The notes beneath the pieces were generated by a model. That model did no database searches, had not been told where the DNA came from, and saw only the letters and a list, made by a program, of their open reading frames with translations. Of a stretch of 64,000 nt of DNA, positions 36,001 through 47,501 are shown in pieces. Every line of letters begins with the position of its first letter. The stretch's first letter is position 1. Made by a program: the position numbers and the translations under genes. The DNA is taken from contig NC_134017.1 in NCBI RefSeq assembly GCF_040712315.1, positions 12,182,001 through 12,246,000 of the forward strand, given 5' to 3'. The DNA is from Castanea sativa. Lineage: Eukaryota > Streptophyta > Magnoliopsida > Fagales > Fagaceae.

Positions 36001-36263
36001 TTTGAGAAAATTTTCTTTGTCACAAAATAGTAGATTTTGAAATTTAAAAGAAGAAGTTAAAAGTTGAGATGATTTTTGATTGATGCATGTAAAATAGATT
36101 TATCTCATGAGTGTAGTTCCTCTTCTATAAAATGTCTTTTTCTTATTTTCTTCATAAAAAAACAGATCTAATTTTTTTCTTTAGAAATCTAGATTTTCTT
36201 ATTCACAAAATAGATCTGATTTTTTCTTAATAAAAATCACCATTTTTAACTTTGCTTCAAAAC

Positions 36264-37165
36264 TGTTAGGTTCTAAGACTTTAGGAACTAATGTATTAGA
36301 ACTTCAATTTGTATATGTTGGCAAACTATGATCAAAATATTTAGTCTAGGTTTAGACTTGCTCAAAGTTTGGTTTAATTTAAATTTGGAATTGAGTAATT
36401 GCAGGAAATTATTATTCAATTTCTGCAAAGCTCGATCGATCGAAAGTCGCATATCAACAAAAATCAGTAAACATAAAAATGCCATAACTTATCTGTTTGA
36501 AGCCCAAATCGCAATCCGTTTTTTCTAGTATTTAAAGGACATCATAAGCTAACCCTAGAGAGGCTTTTTAGAGTTTTTTTTTTTTGGAGAGATTTCAGTG
36601 CATTTTGTGCCTCTTTTGTATGTAGGGTTTTGTACCCAAAAAGCTCTCTCCTGTCTTCTACCGGTGTTATTCTTTAAAGAATCTCAAGATCCGGTGTTGT
36701 AGAAGTTGTTGCCTTCACTAGTCATCGAAGTTGTTGATGATCTAAACCTTCAAGGGTTGTCTTGGTGTCACAAGCAGGAGAGTTTGTGTTTTTCTATCAT
36801 AAGTGTGGGTGCTTGTGTTGCGAAGGCCTAATAGAGAAGGAGTTCGTGGATTTGGAGCTTACATGTGGTATTGTCAGTAAGTTCTACATGTGGTAGCAAT
36901 AGGATGTTAGTGGTTTAAGTCTTATTGTAAACTTCGATTTTCTATAGTGGATTTGCTTTTTTCCTTGAGGATAGTTAGGTTAAATCCTGCCTAGGTTTTT
37001 TACCGGTTTGGTTTTCCTAGGTGATCATATCATTGTGTTCTTTATTTTCCGCTTCTTTACATGATATGACTTTATTGTTTTGACCTAGATCTGAATAATA
37101 AACCTAAGTATTCACTTGGTTAATTAATTAGGTTAAACAATCTAGTTTACATGGGTCTAAAAACG
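36264..37165 (+). mobile_element. Nested LTR, probably solo
   Basis: It begins TGTTAGGTTCTAAGAC and contains a leader typical of copia-type LTRs (AGGGTTTTGTACCC, TTGGTTTTCCTAGGTGATCA, then GGGTCTAAAAACG near the end). The host tandem-repeat words resume after it. The end is approximate because I could not find a clear 5-bp duplication. It contains CTCGATCGATCGAAAG, similar in style to the palindromic words of LTR family A. Confidence 0.5.
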
Positions 37166-37768
37166 TACTAAAATAGATTTGATATTTTTTTAGCAAAAAC
37201 CTTGTTCTTTCTATTTACACAAAAATAGATCTAATTTTCCTTATAAAACTTTTTTTTTTTTAATTTACACAAAAACATATCTGGTTTCCTTTTAATGAAT
37301 CAAATTAATTTTTTTTAAATCACAAAAACAGATCTGAATTTTTCTAAAAAAGAGGATACATTCATAAGATAGATTTATGCGAGTTAGTTTTGGTTAAGTG
37401 TGTCATGTATGTTCAACATATCATTCACATCATGCAAAAAGGGTATATAGGTTATTAGAGTCTAGAAGACCAGACTCTGTTTTGGCGGAATCGGTGTTTA
37501 ACACCTTCTCATTTCGTAACACAGCCCCCGAACTTAGTTCTTTTGGATAGGTAGATCTGTGCTTTGGCTTTCTTTTTATTTTTGTGTAGATTTTAACTAG
37601 GACAAAAGACCATGTATTCTTTTGGTAGATTGTAACTAGGACTCAAAGCCTTGTAAGGTTTAATTTACCAAGATTGTATTTATTTTTATTCAATCAATGA
37701 CAATGAAGTATTTTGATCATGTAAATTTGTATTTATTTTTTCTTATTTTTTTGTATAAAAAAATAAGT

Positions 37769-39467
37769 GGCGACTGCACCAAAATCTCTTTTTTGAGAGC
37801 GCCCCAATATTCATGGCCTCTCACAGCCATCACAAGTATTCTCTCTCCCTCTTATAACTTTTGTTTGATTTTTTTTTTACATAATACTTAGTTATTTTGG
37901 AAGTGATATTTGGAATTTATATCAAAATACAATCTTGGCTATGTATTTGAATGTGTTTATCAACTATTAAAACTGCCCAAGATGAATATATATAGACAAT
38001 ATTTTTGTTGATTTTTCATTGATTGATTATTTAGTTATAACATCAAAATTAAAATAGATGAATATGTAAAGTTGAAATTGTCTAAAATGAATTTTTAAAG
38101 CCAAATATATTTATATATTCAATATAGTAAAAAATTATAAGTAAAAAAATAAATAATAAAAAGAATAATGAAGTGGCCAATGATGTGGTTGATGAAGAGG
38201 CTGAACAGGAGCATAGGAACAAAAAATGCAATATGAAGGCCTAGTTAAAGACAATTAAATCTTAATAAGTGAAAGTGTATATAGTCAATTTTTTTTGTTA
38301 GATCACATTCTCTTTACATTGTTATACAAATTATTTTCTTTCATTTCAATAGGTGAAGTGTTCAATTTTAGAAATAAAGTCTACTTTTTTTTTCTACATA
38401 TTATTTTAAATATTAAATTTATAATATGGCATAGTTTCCTCAGAATTTTTGAGAAATATGCAGTTCCAATCTCATGTATCTATATTAGTAAACAAAATCC
38501 AATTAATAGTTCAAAGCTACTCCTACGATACAAAAAATTATAAATACGATAATCTCTTTCAAGAGAATGAAAAATTTGAATAATATATTTGAAACTTATA
38601 TAGTTTATTTGTATAGGAAAAAAAATTAAGAAAATGCAATGCACAATAACATAATTTATCAAAATATGGACCGACTAAAAAATGAATAATATCAATAAAA
38701 AAATCTAAATAATAAAACAATGATATATATATTTTTTTTGGGATGGATAAATGGAAAATAATTTTAGATATTGTTTAATTTTTGAGAGAACAAATTATTT
38801 TTCACAAAATGTAGAGAACAAATTATATATTATAACATAACTACAAAATAATTATCAATTCACATGCATCGCGTGGGTTTGCGACTAGCAATAATATTAT
38901 AATGGTGTCTAATTTGTGATAAATACAATTCCATTAGTCTAATATTGCTAAACCCAAAAAAATAGACGTTTGCAATACTTGTACTTCAAATTTAATTTGG
39001 GGATCTATAGGTGTAATTTATTTGATCTGGCTATGTTTTGTTCTTAGCTAATTAGATCTAATATGGGTTAATTTTTGGTTAGAAGTTAGAACCCATTCTC
39101 ATTGCAGATAACTATAATACTAATGGGCCAAAATCACATTAAACATATGCAAAAATATCATAGCACCATAAGCACACTGTTTAGTTACAGTGATGACCTT
39201 CATCCATTCATTCTTCATCATTTCATTGCGTAGACAAAGCATGGAAGCATTTATACTATTGTCACTCAATTTATTGTTATAAAAAATTTACTCTTGCCTT
39301 TGTGTCAATTAGTAAAAGTGGTGGAATAAAAAATGCCTTTTGTTCCTAACATATAAAATCATGATCTAGAATCGAAAATAAGAAATAGAAATCTTTCAAG
39401 AAGAGAAATTTCGAAGTAAAAAAAGCTATGTTAGGTGGGTTAGTGTGTCGGGTTTGCATTGTGTTGA
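37769..39467. other. AT-rich intergenic stretch
   Basis: No gene is supportable. After the primer-binding-like site the sequence is AT-rich with no gag-like frame. The block 38886-38995 repeats 32008-32115 (ATTATAATGGTGTCTAATTT ... ATTAGTCTAAT.TTGCTAAAC). The rest shows nothing recognisable. Confidence 0.5.
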
Positions 39468-40104
39468 AGTAGGGGTATTCGACAAAATGACTCAACCCAA
39501 ACCCGACCTATTTAATAATCGTGTCATGATCCTTCAACCCTAACCCGACTTGTTAATAAGGTGGGTTGATCTAACCCAACCCACTTGACATACATAATAA
39601 ACGAGTTGTGTTGGGTTAACATGAATGTGACACAACCCATTTTAACCTACTTAATATTAAATATAACATCTATCTAGAATTTTTATTTTTTATTTTTTAT
39701 TTACATCCCAAAAGTAGTGCATACATTTCAAGTCTTTAACCTATTTCAATTTCCAATTATAACTCTTGTAAGTTTTTGTAATTGCTCACTTTTCTTTTTA
39801 AGTTTCAAGTATAGATTGAATATAAAAGTTATTTGACAATCTAAAATAAAAGGAACATTTATTTGTTATATGAGTTAAACAGGTTATGTTAATGTGTCAT
39901 TTCAAGTTGACACAAATAAATTGGTGTGTCAAATGTGTCTATTATGAGTCACGTGGGTTGACTCGCTTATGATACATTTCTTATCATGTCACATTCGGGT
40001 CGACCTATTTATGACCCAAACCCGCTAAGGCCCAACCCTAACTCACAAAAATCCGTGTCAGGTTCGTGTCGTGTTCGCGGGTTAGGTCGAACATTGACAC
40101 CCCA
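39468..40104. mobile_element. Non-autonomous DNA transposon-like repeat with GGGT/ACCC-rich ends
   Basis: The left end GGGGTATTCGAC and the reverse complement of the right end GGGGTGTCAATGTTCGAC form imperfect terminal inverted repeats. The interior is rich in CCCAACCC, GGGTTGA and TGACACAACCC words, and the right end has GTGTCAGGTTCGTGTCGTG. I know this composition from a widespread plant repeat. A target duplication was not clear and the superfamily is undecided. Confidence 0.5.
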
Positions 40105-40399
40105 AGACCATGTTGGAGCAAGATTAAACATCACATTACATAAGATGGGAAAAATAGCTAAGAAAAATATTAAAAACTAAGTAAATTAGAACCAATATGG
40201 GTTATTTTTTTTGGGAAAATCAGGCTGTTATGGGCGCTTTTATGTGACTCGAATTGCAAGGAAAAGAAATCCTTGTATGTGTGTGGGATGTTACACCTAG
40301 TTTTGTTGTTAATCCAGCAATAAAACTTACGCCATAGCTTGAAGGACTTGTGCATAAAGGTTTTGTTCTCAGGTATGTGTGTGGGATGTTAAGCCTCTC
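40105..40399. other. Short spacer before the nested insertion complex
   Basis: The words GGTATGTGTGTGGGATGTTA and TTGTATGTGTGTGGGATGTT occur at about 40,373 and 40,273, a local duplication of some 20 bp about 100 bp apart. Nothing else is recognisable. The last eight bases, 40392-40399 (AGCCTCTC), are the target duplication of the following element. Confidence 0.5.
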
Positions 40400-40813
40400 C
40401 AGGGACAGACCCAGGATTTTGAGTTAGGAGGGCTGAAGTATAACATTATACTGCAATCATCTACTAAGAAAGACAAAGACACCAAACACCATTGTTTCTT
40501 ACTATATTAGAGCATCTATATCAACTCATGCAAATATTTCTGTCTATTTTATCATAATTACCTTTTTATTTTATTTGATATACTTACTTTTCAAATTACC
40601 CCATATTAGATTATTTATTTTACTCTACATTTCATCAGAATACTATTTCCTTATCAATTTTTTTATTATTAACTCAAATCATCTCTCTCTTCCTCAACCA
40701 AAAACCACTTCTCTCAATCTAAATAATTTGCAAAACACTCATTTATGTAGCTATAGTAATTGTGTAAAATTTTCCAATCAACCCCAAAATACACCCACAT
40801 CATTCTATGTATT

Positions 40814-41908
40814 TGTAAACACAAAACTTCCCAATTGCAGAAAATCAAACAATTGAAAAGAAATATGGTTTGCAAATATAAATTTGTATTGATTTATAAT
40901 TAGTACAATCTCTATTTCAATTCTTTTACAAAAGAATACCCTCTGATTCTATCTTCTTTGAACTTGACTCGAACAAGGAATCTTCTTGCCTTTAGTTGGA
41001 AGATGGATTGAATGGTCTTCACAACAAATCTCTAGTTTTGAGCTTATTAGAGATTTATTGTTCTTGAAGTCTTCGAATGTGAAGGCTCTTAGGTTGAAGT
41101 TCTTCGGGGCTTTAGAGGCTTGATCTGTTGAGCTTCAAAGATTTGGGTTTGTTGAAGTTTATAGAGGCTTTTTAGCTTACTTCCAGTAGAACTTCAAAGA
41201 ACTCGAACAAGAGATCTTCTTGACTTTAGTTGGAAGATGGATTGAACGGTCTTCACAATGAATCTCTAGCCTTAAGCTTATTAGAGATTTGTTGTCCTTT
41301 AAGTTCTTCAAGAAATTCCTTTGAATGTTCTTCGAGTTCTTCAAAGATGCTTCAAGTTCTTCAAAGATTCTTGAGACAGAATTTCTCCAGAGCTTGGGCC
41401 TCTTGAAAACTTCCTCCAGAAAATGAGAAGGGATGTCCTTTATTTATAGTGATTTTAGAGGATAAGCTCCACTATGAATTGATATGCTTGAAAGTATGTA
41501 GCAGACTTTTGATTGGCCTAAATTCTTCTTAGAGATAATTATCTCTATTTATCTATTTTAATAAAGATCATATTTTGATAAAGATAATAATCAACAAAGA
41601 TAAATAATTATCTCTATTTAATTTATTTAATAAAGATAATTATCTACCAATTTTGAATAGAAAATTTATCTTTATTTTATTTATTTATTTATTTTAATAA
41701 AGATAATTACCCATAAACTTTGAATAGGAAATTTATCTTTATCTTGTGGGCCAAATGACACGTGGCAAATTTTGATATGCCAATGTGATGCCAATTTGGA
41801 TGACACATGTCATCATCTAATTTAATTAATTTAATGACATTAATTTAGAATTTGCCACTAAACTTTGATGTGGCATTTTATAATTGGCTGAAAATTTTGC
41901 CTCTTACA
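40814..41908 (-). repeat. 3' LTR of the gypsy element
   Basis: This 1095-bp LTR pairs with 50048-51125. I counted about 15 differences by eye, including one 17-bp indel at about 41,565. On the minus strand CTATAAATAAAGG at about 41,430-41,450 is a plausible TATA box. Repeated TTATCTTTATT and AGATAATTATC words make the U3 very AT-rich. Confidence 0.9.
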
Positions 41909-41925
41909 AATGCCCCCTTGAGACT
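41909..41925 (-). other. Polypurine tract of the gypsy element
   Basis: On the minus strand AAGTCTCAAGGGGGCATT stands immediately before the TG of the 3' LTR. The G run has the composition and position of the primer for second-strand synthesis. Confidence 0.7.
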
Positions 41926-43429
41926 TGGTCATGTTCACAATTTTGAATGTGGAAAGTGATCAAGTCTCCACAACTTCATGCTTTGATGCAATTAGTTTCA
42001 ACACCTTTCATTTATCTAGAAATTTGCAAGCAAGCATTTCTCCAAGAGCTTGAACATGTGCAGGAGTCTACCACTATGAGAAGAGCTTTGCTCCTAATCG
42101 ATTTGTCTTGCGAAGATAGCTTTAAGAAGGAAATTTGTTTCCTAGTCAAAGTAGTAACCATATAAGGACTTGCAATTCTATCCTTTGCAATGATGATCCT
42201 TCATGCCTTCCATCAGATACTAGAATTGTGCTTCATTTTGACTTCTTTTCATAGCCAATTTGGTCTTTGACTAGATAAATACTTCTAATAAGCAATAACC
42301 ATCAAATCTTTCTATACCAATAGGACTCCACGTGAATATTAACACTGGACATTGGATAGTATTCTTTTGGATAACCTCAATCCGAGTAGTAGGACTTCTG
42401 TTGGACTTCCTTTTCTAGTCAAACTAGGACTGAATAAGTATTAAACTCCTATCTTTCGAAGAGTCCCACTAGTTGAGCTATTTAGTACTCCTGATGCTTT
42501 ATCCTTATCGCAACTCAAGACTTCTTCTCCAGTTTAACTTCTTCCTTCATACACCTATATAAAGACATCCCTTTCCATCCATTTCTCGTTGATGATCAGG
42601 TACATGCCTTCTTTTTTCATTCATTCATTCACTTTTCTTTAGCCGCTTCCTTTTAGATTTCTAAGGATCTGGTCATAATAACCTCTTTGCTTTGCTGTAG
42701 CTTAACGACGTTGTTCTGCCATTAAATCTTTCATTCTTTTATTTGCTTGATCTTTAATCATGTCACTGACTTCTTTTATTCTTTAGAAGCGCAAAGAACA
42801 GGTGGCATCTTATTCTTGAGTTGGAGCATGATTTCATAAATACTATCCAGGTGTTGTTCATTGATTATTATTATTTTTTTGTCACTGCTCCCTTTTCTTC
42901 TTCAATTTGTACATGCTATTTGAGGATTGAAGCCCCCCCCCCTTTTTTTTTCTTGTTATTAGAGATTTGCTTCTGAAAAATCGCTTTTTTTTCTTGCGAT
43001 ATTTATATGTCCATCATTCATGCGTGCATGTCTTTTATTTTTATCTTTTATGAGACCATGGATCCACTCACATGAATATTTCTAGGTGAATAATGTGTAC
43101 AATAAGTTTCACAAGTTAGGCTTCTAAAGATTTCACAAGTTAGGCTTCAAAAGATTTCAACTTCACAATTCCATCAAGCTTCTTGAGATTTCAATTACAC
43201 AAATCTGTCGAGCTTCACAAGTAGGCTATTTTGCAACTCCATGGAGGTAAATTCTTGTTTGCTTCCTCACTCGTATTTTTTTGTTGCATGTCTATTTTTT
43301 TTTTGTTTTGTATTGTTTCGCCTCTGTATAGAACAGGTCATATGATGACTAAGTGGCACTAGGAAGAACTTGCAAGAGTTTATTTTGTTCCTCAAGCCAA
43401 GTAGCTTCACAAGTCAAGTAGCTACCAAG
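41926..43429. other. Long 3' non-coding region of the gypsy element
   Basis: Between the pol-derived blocks and the 3' LTR lies about 1.5 kb with no convincing frame on either strand. T and C runs occur near 42,938-42,955. Confidence 0.5.
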
Positions 43430-43800
43430 ACAACGACCTCAATGACAATCTTGAAGACGAAGACAATCTTGACAACGAAGTCCATCTTGGATATGAAGAC
43501 TTCCTTGAAGACGAAGACAATCTAGACAACGAAGTCTATCTGTGATACGAAGACTTCCTTGAAGACGAAGACAATCTTGACAACGAAGTCTATCTTGGAT
43601 ACGAAGACTTCCTTGAAGATGAAGACTGTTTTGAGGATGAAAACTACCTTGAAGACAATCTTGAAGACGAAGTCTATCTTGGATACGAAGACTTCCTTGA
43701 AGACGATCTTGAAGACGAAGACAATCTTGAAGATGAAGACAATCTATACAAGACCTTGAAGATGAGACAATCTTGAAGATGAAGACTATCTTGAAGATGA
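43430..43800 (+). repeat. 54-bp tandem repeat with an open acidic frame
   Basis: Units of about 54 bp share CTTCCTTGAAGACGAAGACA, ATCTTGACAACGAAGTCTAT and CTTGGATACGAAGA. In one plus-strand frame each unit reads like LEDEDNLDNEVYLGYEDF, open from about 43,418 to 43,790 except for one TGA at about 43,541. The opposite strand is also open for 134 codons (HLQDCLRLQD type). Repeats whose length is a multiple of three often give frames on both strands, so coding is not established. Confidence 0.75.
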
Positions 43801-43969
43801 AGATTTGTTCATGCAAATCGTTGGCATCTTTGCAATGGAGCAACTATTGATGCAACGATCTAAAGCTTCAATGAAGTAATATTGGCATTGATTGAAGAGA
43901 ATGAATCATCACCTCTCAAATTCCTTTTTTTTTTTTTTTTTTTCTTTCAAAGGTTTGCTTCTTGCTATG

Positions 43970-44610
43970 ATACTCTTTCGAGATATAAAATGACGAGTAC
44001 CAAACTTTAAAGATGCGAGGTGACACCACTCAAACTTTAGAGATGTAAGGCAACACAACTTAGAAGGAAGGCAATGATAATCAAAAGAGAGGCGATGCAA
44101 CGTTGACTTCGACAATGCAAGGCAACATGACTTTAAAGGGAGGCAATGCAATCTAGACTTTAGAGATGCGAAGAGATGCCACCAAGACTTTAACTTAAAC
44201 TTTAAAGATAAAAGACAAAGCACATTTTAGAGATGCCAAGCAACATTCTCATAGTGATGTTTGCTTTTGTGGTGACTTTGCATTCCCTTGGTAGCAATGT
44301 CTTACGTTGGTGTTTGCCTTCATATGGTGGCATTGTCTTCTTGCAACGATGTTCTCATAGTGACGTTTGCCCAAAGTTGTGATTGTAGTTAGCATGAAAT
44401 ACCAAGCTACATCATCACGTAGTTCAAAGGAGATTTTTTTTTTTTGGACATGTGACTGAACTTGCCATAGAATACCAAGCTGCCTACGTATCCCTTGGGG
44501 GGGATCAAGTCATTACGTAGGTCAAGGTTTTTTTAGGCTCTTACCAAGGAGTGTTTCAATCTTTAGGCATAATAACGTTTCAAGAATTTGCCGTTGATAA
44601 GGCCAATTCT
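43970..44610 (-). repeat. Post-pol block, first copy (X1)
   Basis: This block, including TTTTGGACATGTGACTGAAC, AATACCAAGCTGCCTACGTA and AAGGCCAATTCTCAAA, recurs at about 45,690-46,290 in the same orientation. It holds the last integrase codons (GLINGKFLKRYYA) and the following non-coding DNA. The two copies flank the integrase segment. Confidence 0.8.
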
Positions 44611-45659
44611 CAAACCATCTTCAACAACCAACTTGTATGCTCCATTTGTATAGGCTTCTTGAACAACATATGGTCCATCCCATTTTGAAACAAACTTGTT
44701 CTTAGTGCGATGGGTGACAATGATGGGTCTTCGTACAACAAGAACCAAATCTCCAACTTGGAAAGATCGAGGATGGACCTTCTTGTTGAAAGTCCTAGAA
44801 ATGAGAGCTTGATAACACTCAAGGCGTTGTTATGCCTTCAGCCTTTTTTTTTATCCAAAGCTTCTAATTCTTCAAGTCGCAGATGAACATTTTCTTCATT
44901 AGAAAGACCTTCTTGAATGACAATCCTTAATGAAGGAATTTGACGTTCAAGTGGTAGAACAGCTTCTACCCCATAAACGAGAGAATAGGGCGTGACTTGG
45001 GTAGGTGTTCGATATGTTGTACGATACACCCACAAAGCTTCCTCTACTATTTTGTGCCAATCTCTTTTTTACTTCCCTACAACTTTCTTGAGCGAATTGC
45101 ATAGAGTTTTGTTAAAGGCTTCCACGAGACCGTTGGCTGTGGCATTATACATAGAGGAATTATGCTACTTAAAACCAAAGTCATTGCAAAGCTTGTCCAT
45201 CAAATTGTGGTAGAATTCCTTCCCATTATCAGTGATGATACAACGGGATACACCATACCTAAAGATGATGTTTCTTTTGGTGAAGTTTACGATAGTTTCT
45301 TTCTTCACTTCATGAAATACAACAGCTTCAGCCCACTTGGAGAAATAATATGTCGTAGCCAAGATATATGCATGTCCATCAGAGGATTTTGGTGTTAATG
45401 GCCCAAGCACATCTAATCTCCAAGCATTAGATGGCCATGAAGCTATAGTATGGTGTAGGGGTTTTGGAGGTTGACGAATGGAGTTTGCATGGAATTGACA
45501 TGAGCATCTTTTTGCATACTCCATACAATCCTTGACCATAGTGGGCCAAAAATAACCCATCCGCTTAATTTGAAAATGAAGTTTGGGACCAAATTGGTGA
45601 ATACCACAAATCCCTGAATGAGCTTCTTCAAGTGCCTTGGCAGCTTCCTCATCATTCAA
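44563..45659 (-). pseudogene. Ty3/gypsy integrase of the 10.3-kb element
   Basis: From 45659 the minus strand reads the zinc-binding region and core: SGICGIHQFGPKLHFQIKR, CMEYAKRCSC, then RLDVLGPLTP with the first catalytic Asp and ITDNGKEF with the second. After a stop at about 45,165 it continues with NATANGLVEAFNKTL, which carries the expected Glu. Next come WVYRTTYRTPTQVTPYSLVY and the C-terminal KWDGPYVVQEAY, ending KRYYA at 44563. Stops at about 45,165 and in the 44,830-44,850 region break the frame. The active-site Asp, Asp and Glu are all present in the decayed copy. Confidence 0.85.
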
Positions 45660-45689
45660 GCAACGAAGGAGAAGGCCATCAAGTCTTTA

Positions 45690-46290
45690 AAGATGCAAGA
45701 AGGTACCACCAGGTCTCTGAAGACGTAAGGGGATACCACCAAGACTTTAAACATGAAAGGCAACACTGCTTACTTTAAAGATGAGAGAGAAAGAACATTT
45801 TAGAGACACCAAGTGACATTCTCACAATAATGTTTTCCTTCTTGTTGACTTTTCATAGCTCAAGAAACATATATATTTTTGGACATGTGACTGAACTTAG
45901 CATAGAATACCAAGCTGCCTACGTACCCTTTTAGAGGGATCAAGTCATCATGTAGTTCAGAGGGGTTTTTTTTTTTGCTTTTTTTTTTCTTTCGTTTTTT
46001 TGTTTTTTTTTTTTGTTTTTTGCTCTAACTTTTGCCTAGGCCACCTTTTTAAAGGTTTTCAACCTAACAAACTTTTAATACCCTAACTTTTGCCTAGGTC
46101 ACCTTTTAAAAGGTTTTCAACCTAGTAGGCTCCTTTTTTTTTTTATTTAAATTTTCGAACACTTTCAAAAGTAATGGGAGAACATCATGTACTCTTTAAG
46201 TGTTAAAGTAGGCAGTTTTAGGCTCTTACCAAGGAGCATTTCAAACTTCAAGCATAGTAATGCTTCAAGAACTTGCCATTGATAAGGCCA
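45690..46290 (-). repeat. Post-pol block, second copy (X2)
   Basis: This is the direct repeat partner of 43,970-44,610. It carries the same GGACATGTGACTGAACTTAG and CAAGCTGCCTACGTA words plus T-rich runs at 45,966-46,020. It includes the integrase end GLINGKFLKHYYA at 46248. Its presence on the gag side of the integrase shows that the element was rearranged. Confidence 0.8.
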
Positions 46291-47190
46291 ATTCTCAAAG
46301 CGTCTTCAGTTGTATCAGTGTTGATTTCTTTCAATTCATCAATTGTAGCTTGTATGCCTTCTTCAAATATGGGTGAAGCATCCTTAACATCATCTTCAAC
46401 TTCTTGGTTTGTGGTCACCACTGGACGCCTTTTTACAGTCAAGGCTTCTCTAGTATCCACTTCCCAAATGGTTCTACATTTCATACGAGATGGAATGGAG
46501 TTTCGAATCTCATTTGAATCTTAATCAACAATAAGTGTGTTGTTAGCACCTCTAGGGTGGAAATTTTTCCTCTCATGCTCTCGCTTTGCCTTTAAATCTT
46601 TTGACAGTCGAGAAGGGATTGAATGACTGAGCCTTATGAGAACTAAACCTCGAGTGCCAGCTTGAGAAGAAGTTGAATGACTGAAAATAGAGCCTTGAGT
46701 GCCAACTTGAGAAGAAGTCGAATGACTAAGTCTTGTGAAAATAGAGCCTTGAGTGCCAACAACAGGGTTATCTTCTTGTGTCCCCAATCTATCAAAGACT
46801 GAGATATGTGAAGTGGGCCGCCCAATGCGGTAAAAAAACAGATGATTTCTTTGATAGATTCGAAGATTGTTCTTCTTCCTCATAATTTGCCGAAATTACA
46901 GAAACACTAGCTTTTTGGATGGGAATATGAACATGAGTTAGAGGGGTGTATCCAATTCTAGCCTCAGAACTTGTTAAATTGAAACCTTTAGCCTTTGACA
47001 CCTTATGTTCTTCTTTTCCAGAGGCTTCAGGGATGAGCTTACCCAAACCACTCGGCTTCTCATGGTCATAACCAGATTTAGCCATAAGTCTATATGCATT
47101 AGGGTCAAAACCCTCTTTGGTTCGTTTGGTGGGCAAAGTCCCATGTTCAACAATCGACCCTTGGGACGGTCTTGTGAACACTTTCAATGG
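46248..47190 (-). pseudogene. Protease-RT linker fused to integrase tail
   Basis: On the minus strand from 47187 the frame reads the linker typical of this gypsy group: GFDPNAYRLMAKSGYDHEKP, SEARIGYTPLTHVHIPIQKA and later TSHISVFDRLG, with frame changes. A segment of several short repeats (GTQGSIF, SHSTSSQ) follows. At 46484-46248 the text goes from ATIDELKEINTDTTED straight to ALRIGLINGKFLKHYYA. The ELKEINLGT-like words normally stand just before reverse transcriptase and GLINGKFLK at the end of integrase. About 2.5 kb of RT, RNase H and integrase coding sequence is therefore lost at this join. Confidence 0.8.
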
Positions 47191-47501
47191 TTGGCTTGAG
47201 ATTCTTGATTTTGTGATTTTAGAAACTAGGAGAGTTAATCCCTACAGATCTTCCAATACTAACTCTCCATTTCCTGAAAAGGGTGATTGCCTTCTTTTCT
47301 TGTGGTGACTAGCACATAGTGTAATAGAGGAGCTGCCTTAGTAGCTTTAGAAACTTGATGCTTCTTCTCTTTTGTGGAAGTCTTTGTTTGCTTGGTTTCC
47401 TTCTCCTCAATTGGCTTGGCTTCCTTCTCCTCAATATGAGAGTCAATCCTTGAAGTTTTGTAGTGGAGGTTTACGTCTTTGCTAAATGGTGAAACAATGA
47501 C

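Larger units (their letters stand above)
34460..37768 (+). mobile_element. Large gypsy-like LTR followed by a primer binding site
   Basis: The segment begins TGTAGATACTTGATTTTGC. After about 3.3 kb it reaches AAGTGGCGACTGCACC at about 37,766, resembling the TGGCGACTCC-type binding site that follows some large plant gypsy LTRs. It contains a GC-rich palindrome cluster near 35,056, a TATAAATAAAG promoter-like word at about 35,220, a tandem repeat at 35,640-36,000 and a nested LTR at about 36,264-37,165. The motif GGCGGAATCGGTGTTTAACA (about 37,483) also recalls large gypsy LTRs. No coding interior follows recognisably. The exact 3' boundary is uncertain. Confidence 0.5.

Noticed and set aside
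43439..43843. 134-residue minus-strand ORF as a protein gene
   Set aside because: It is the complementary frame of a 54-bp repeat; both strands are open because the period is a multiple of three.
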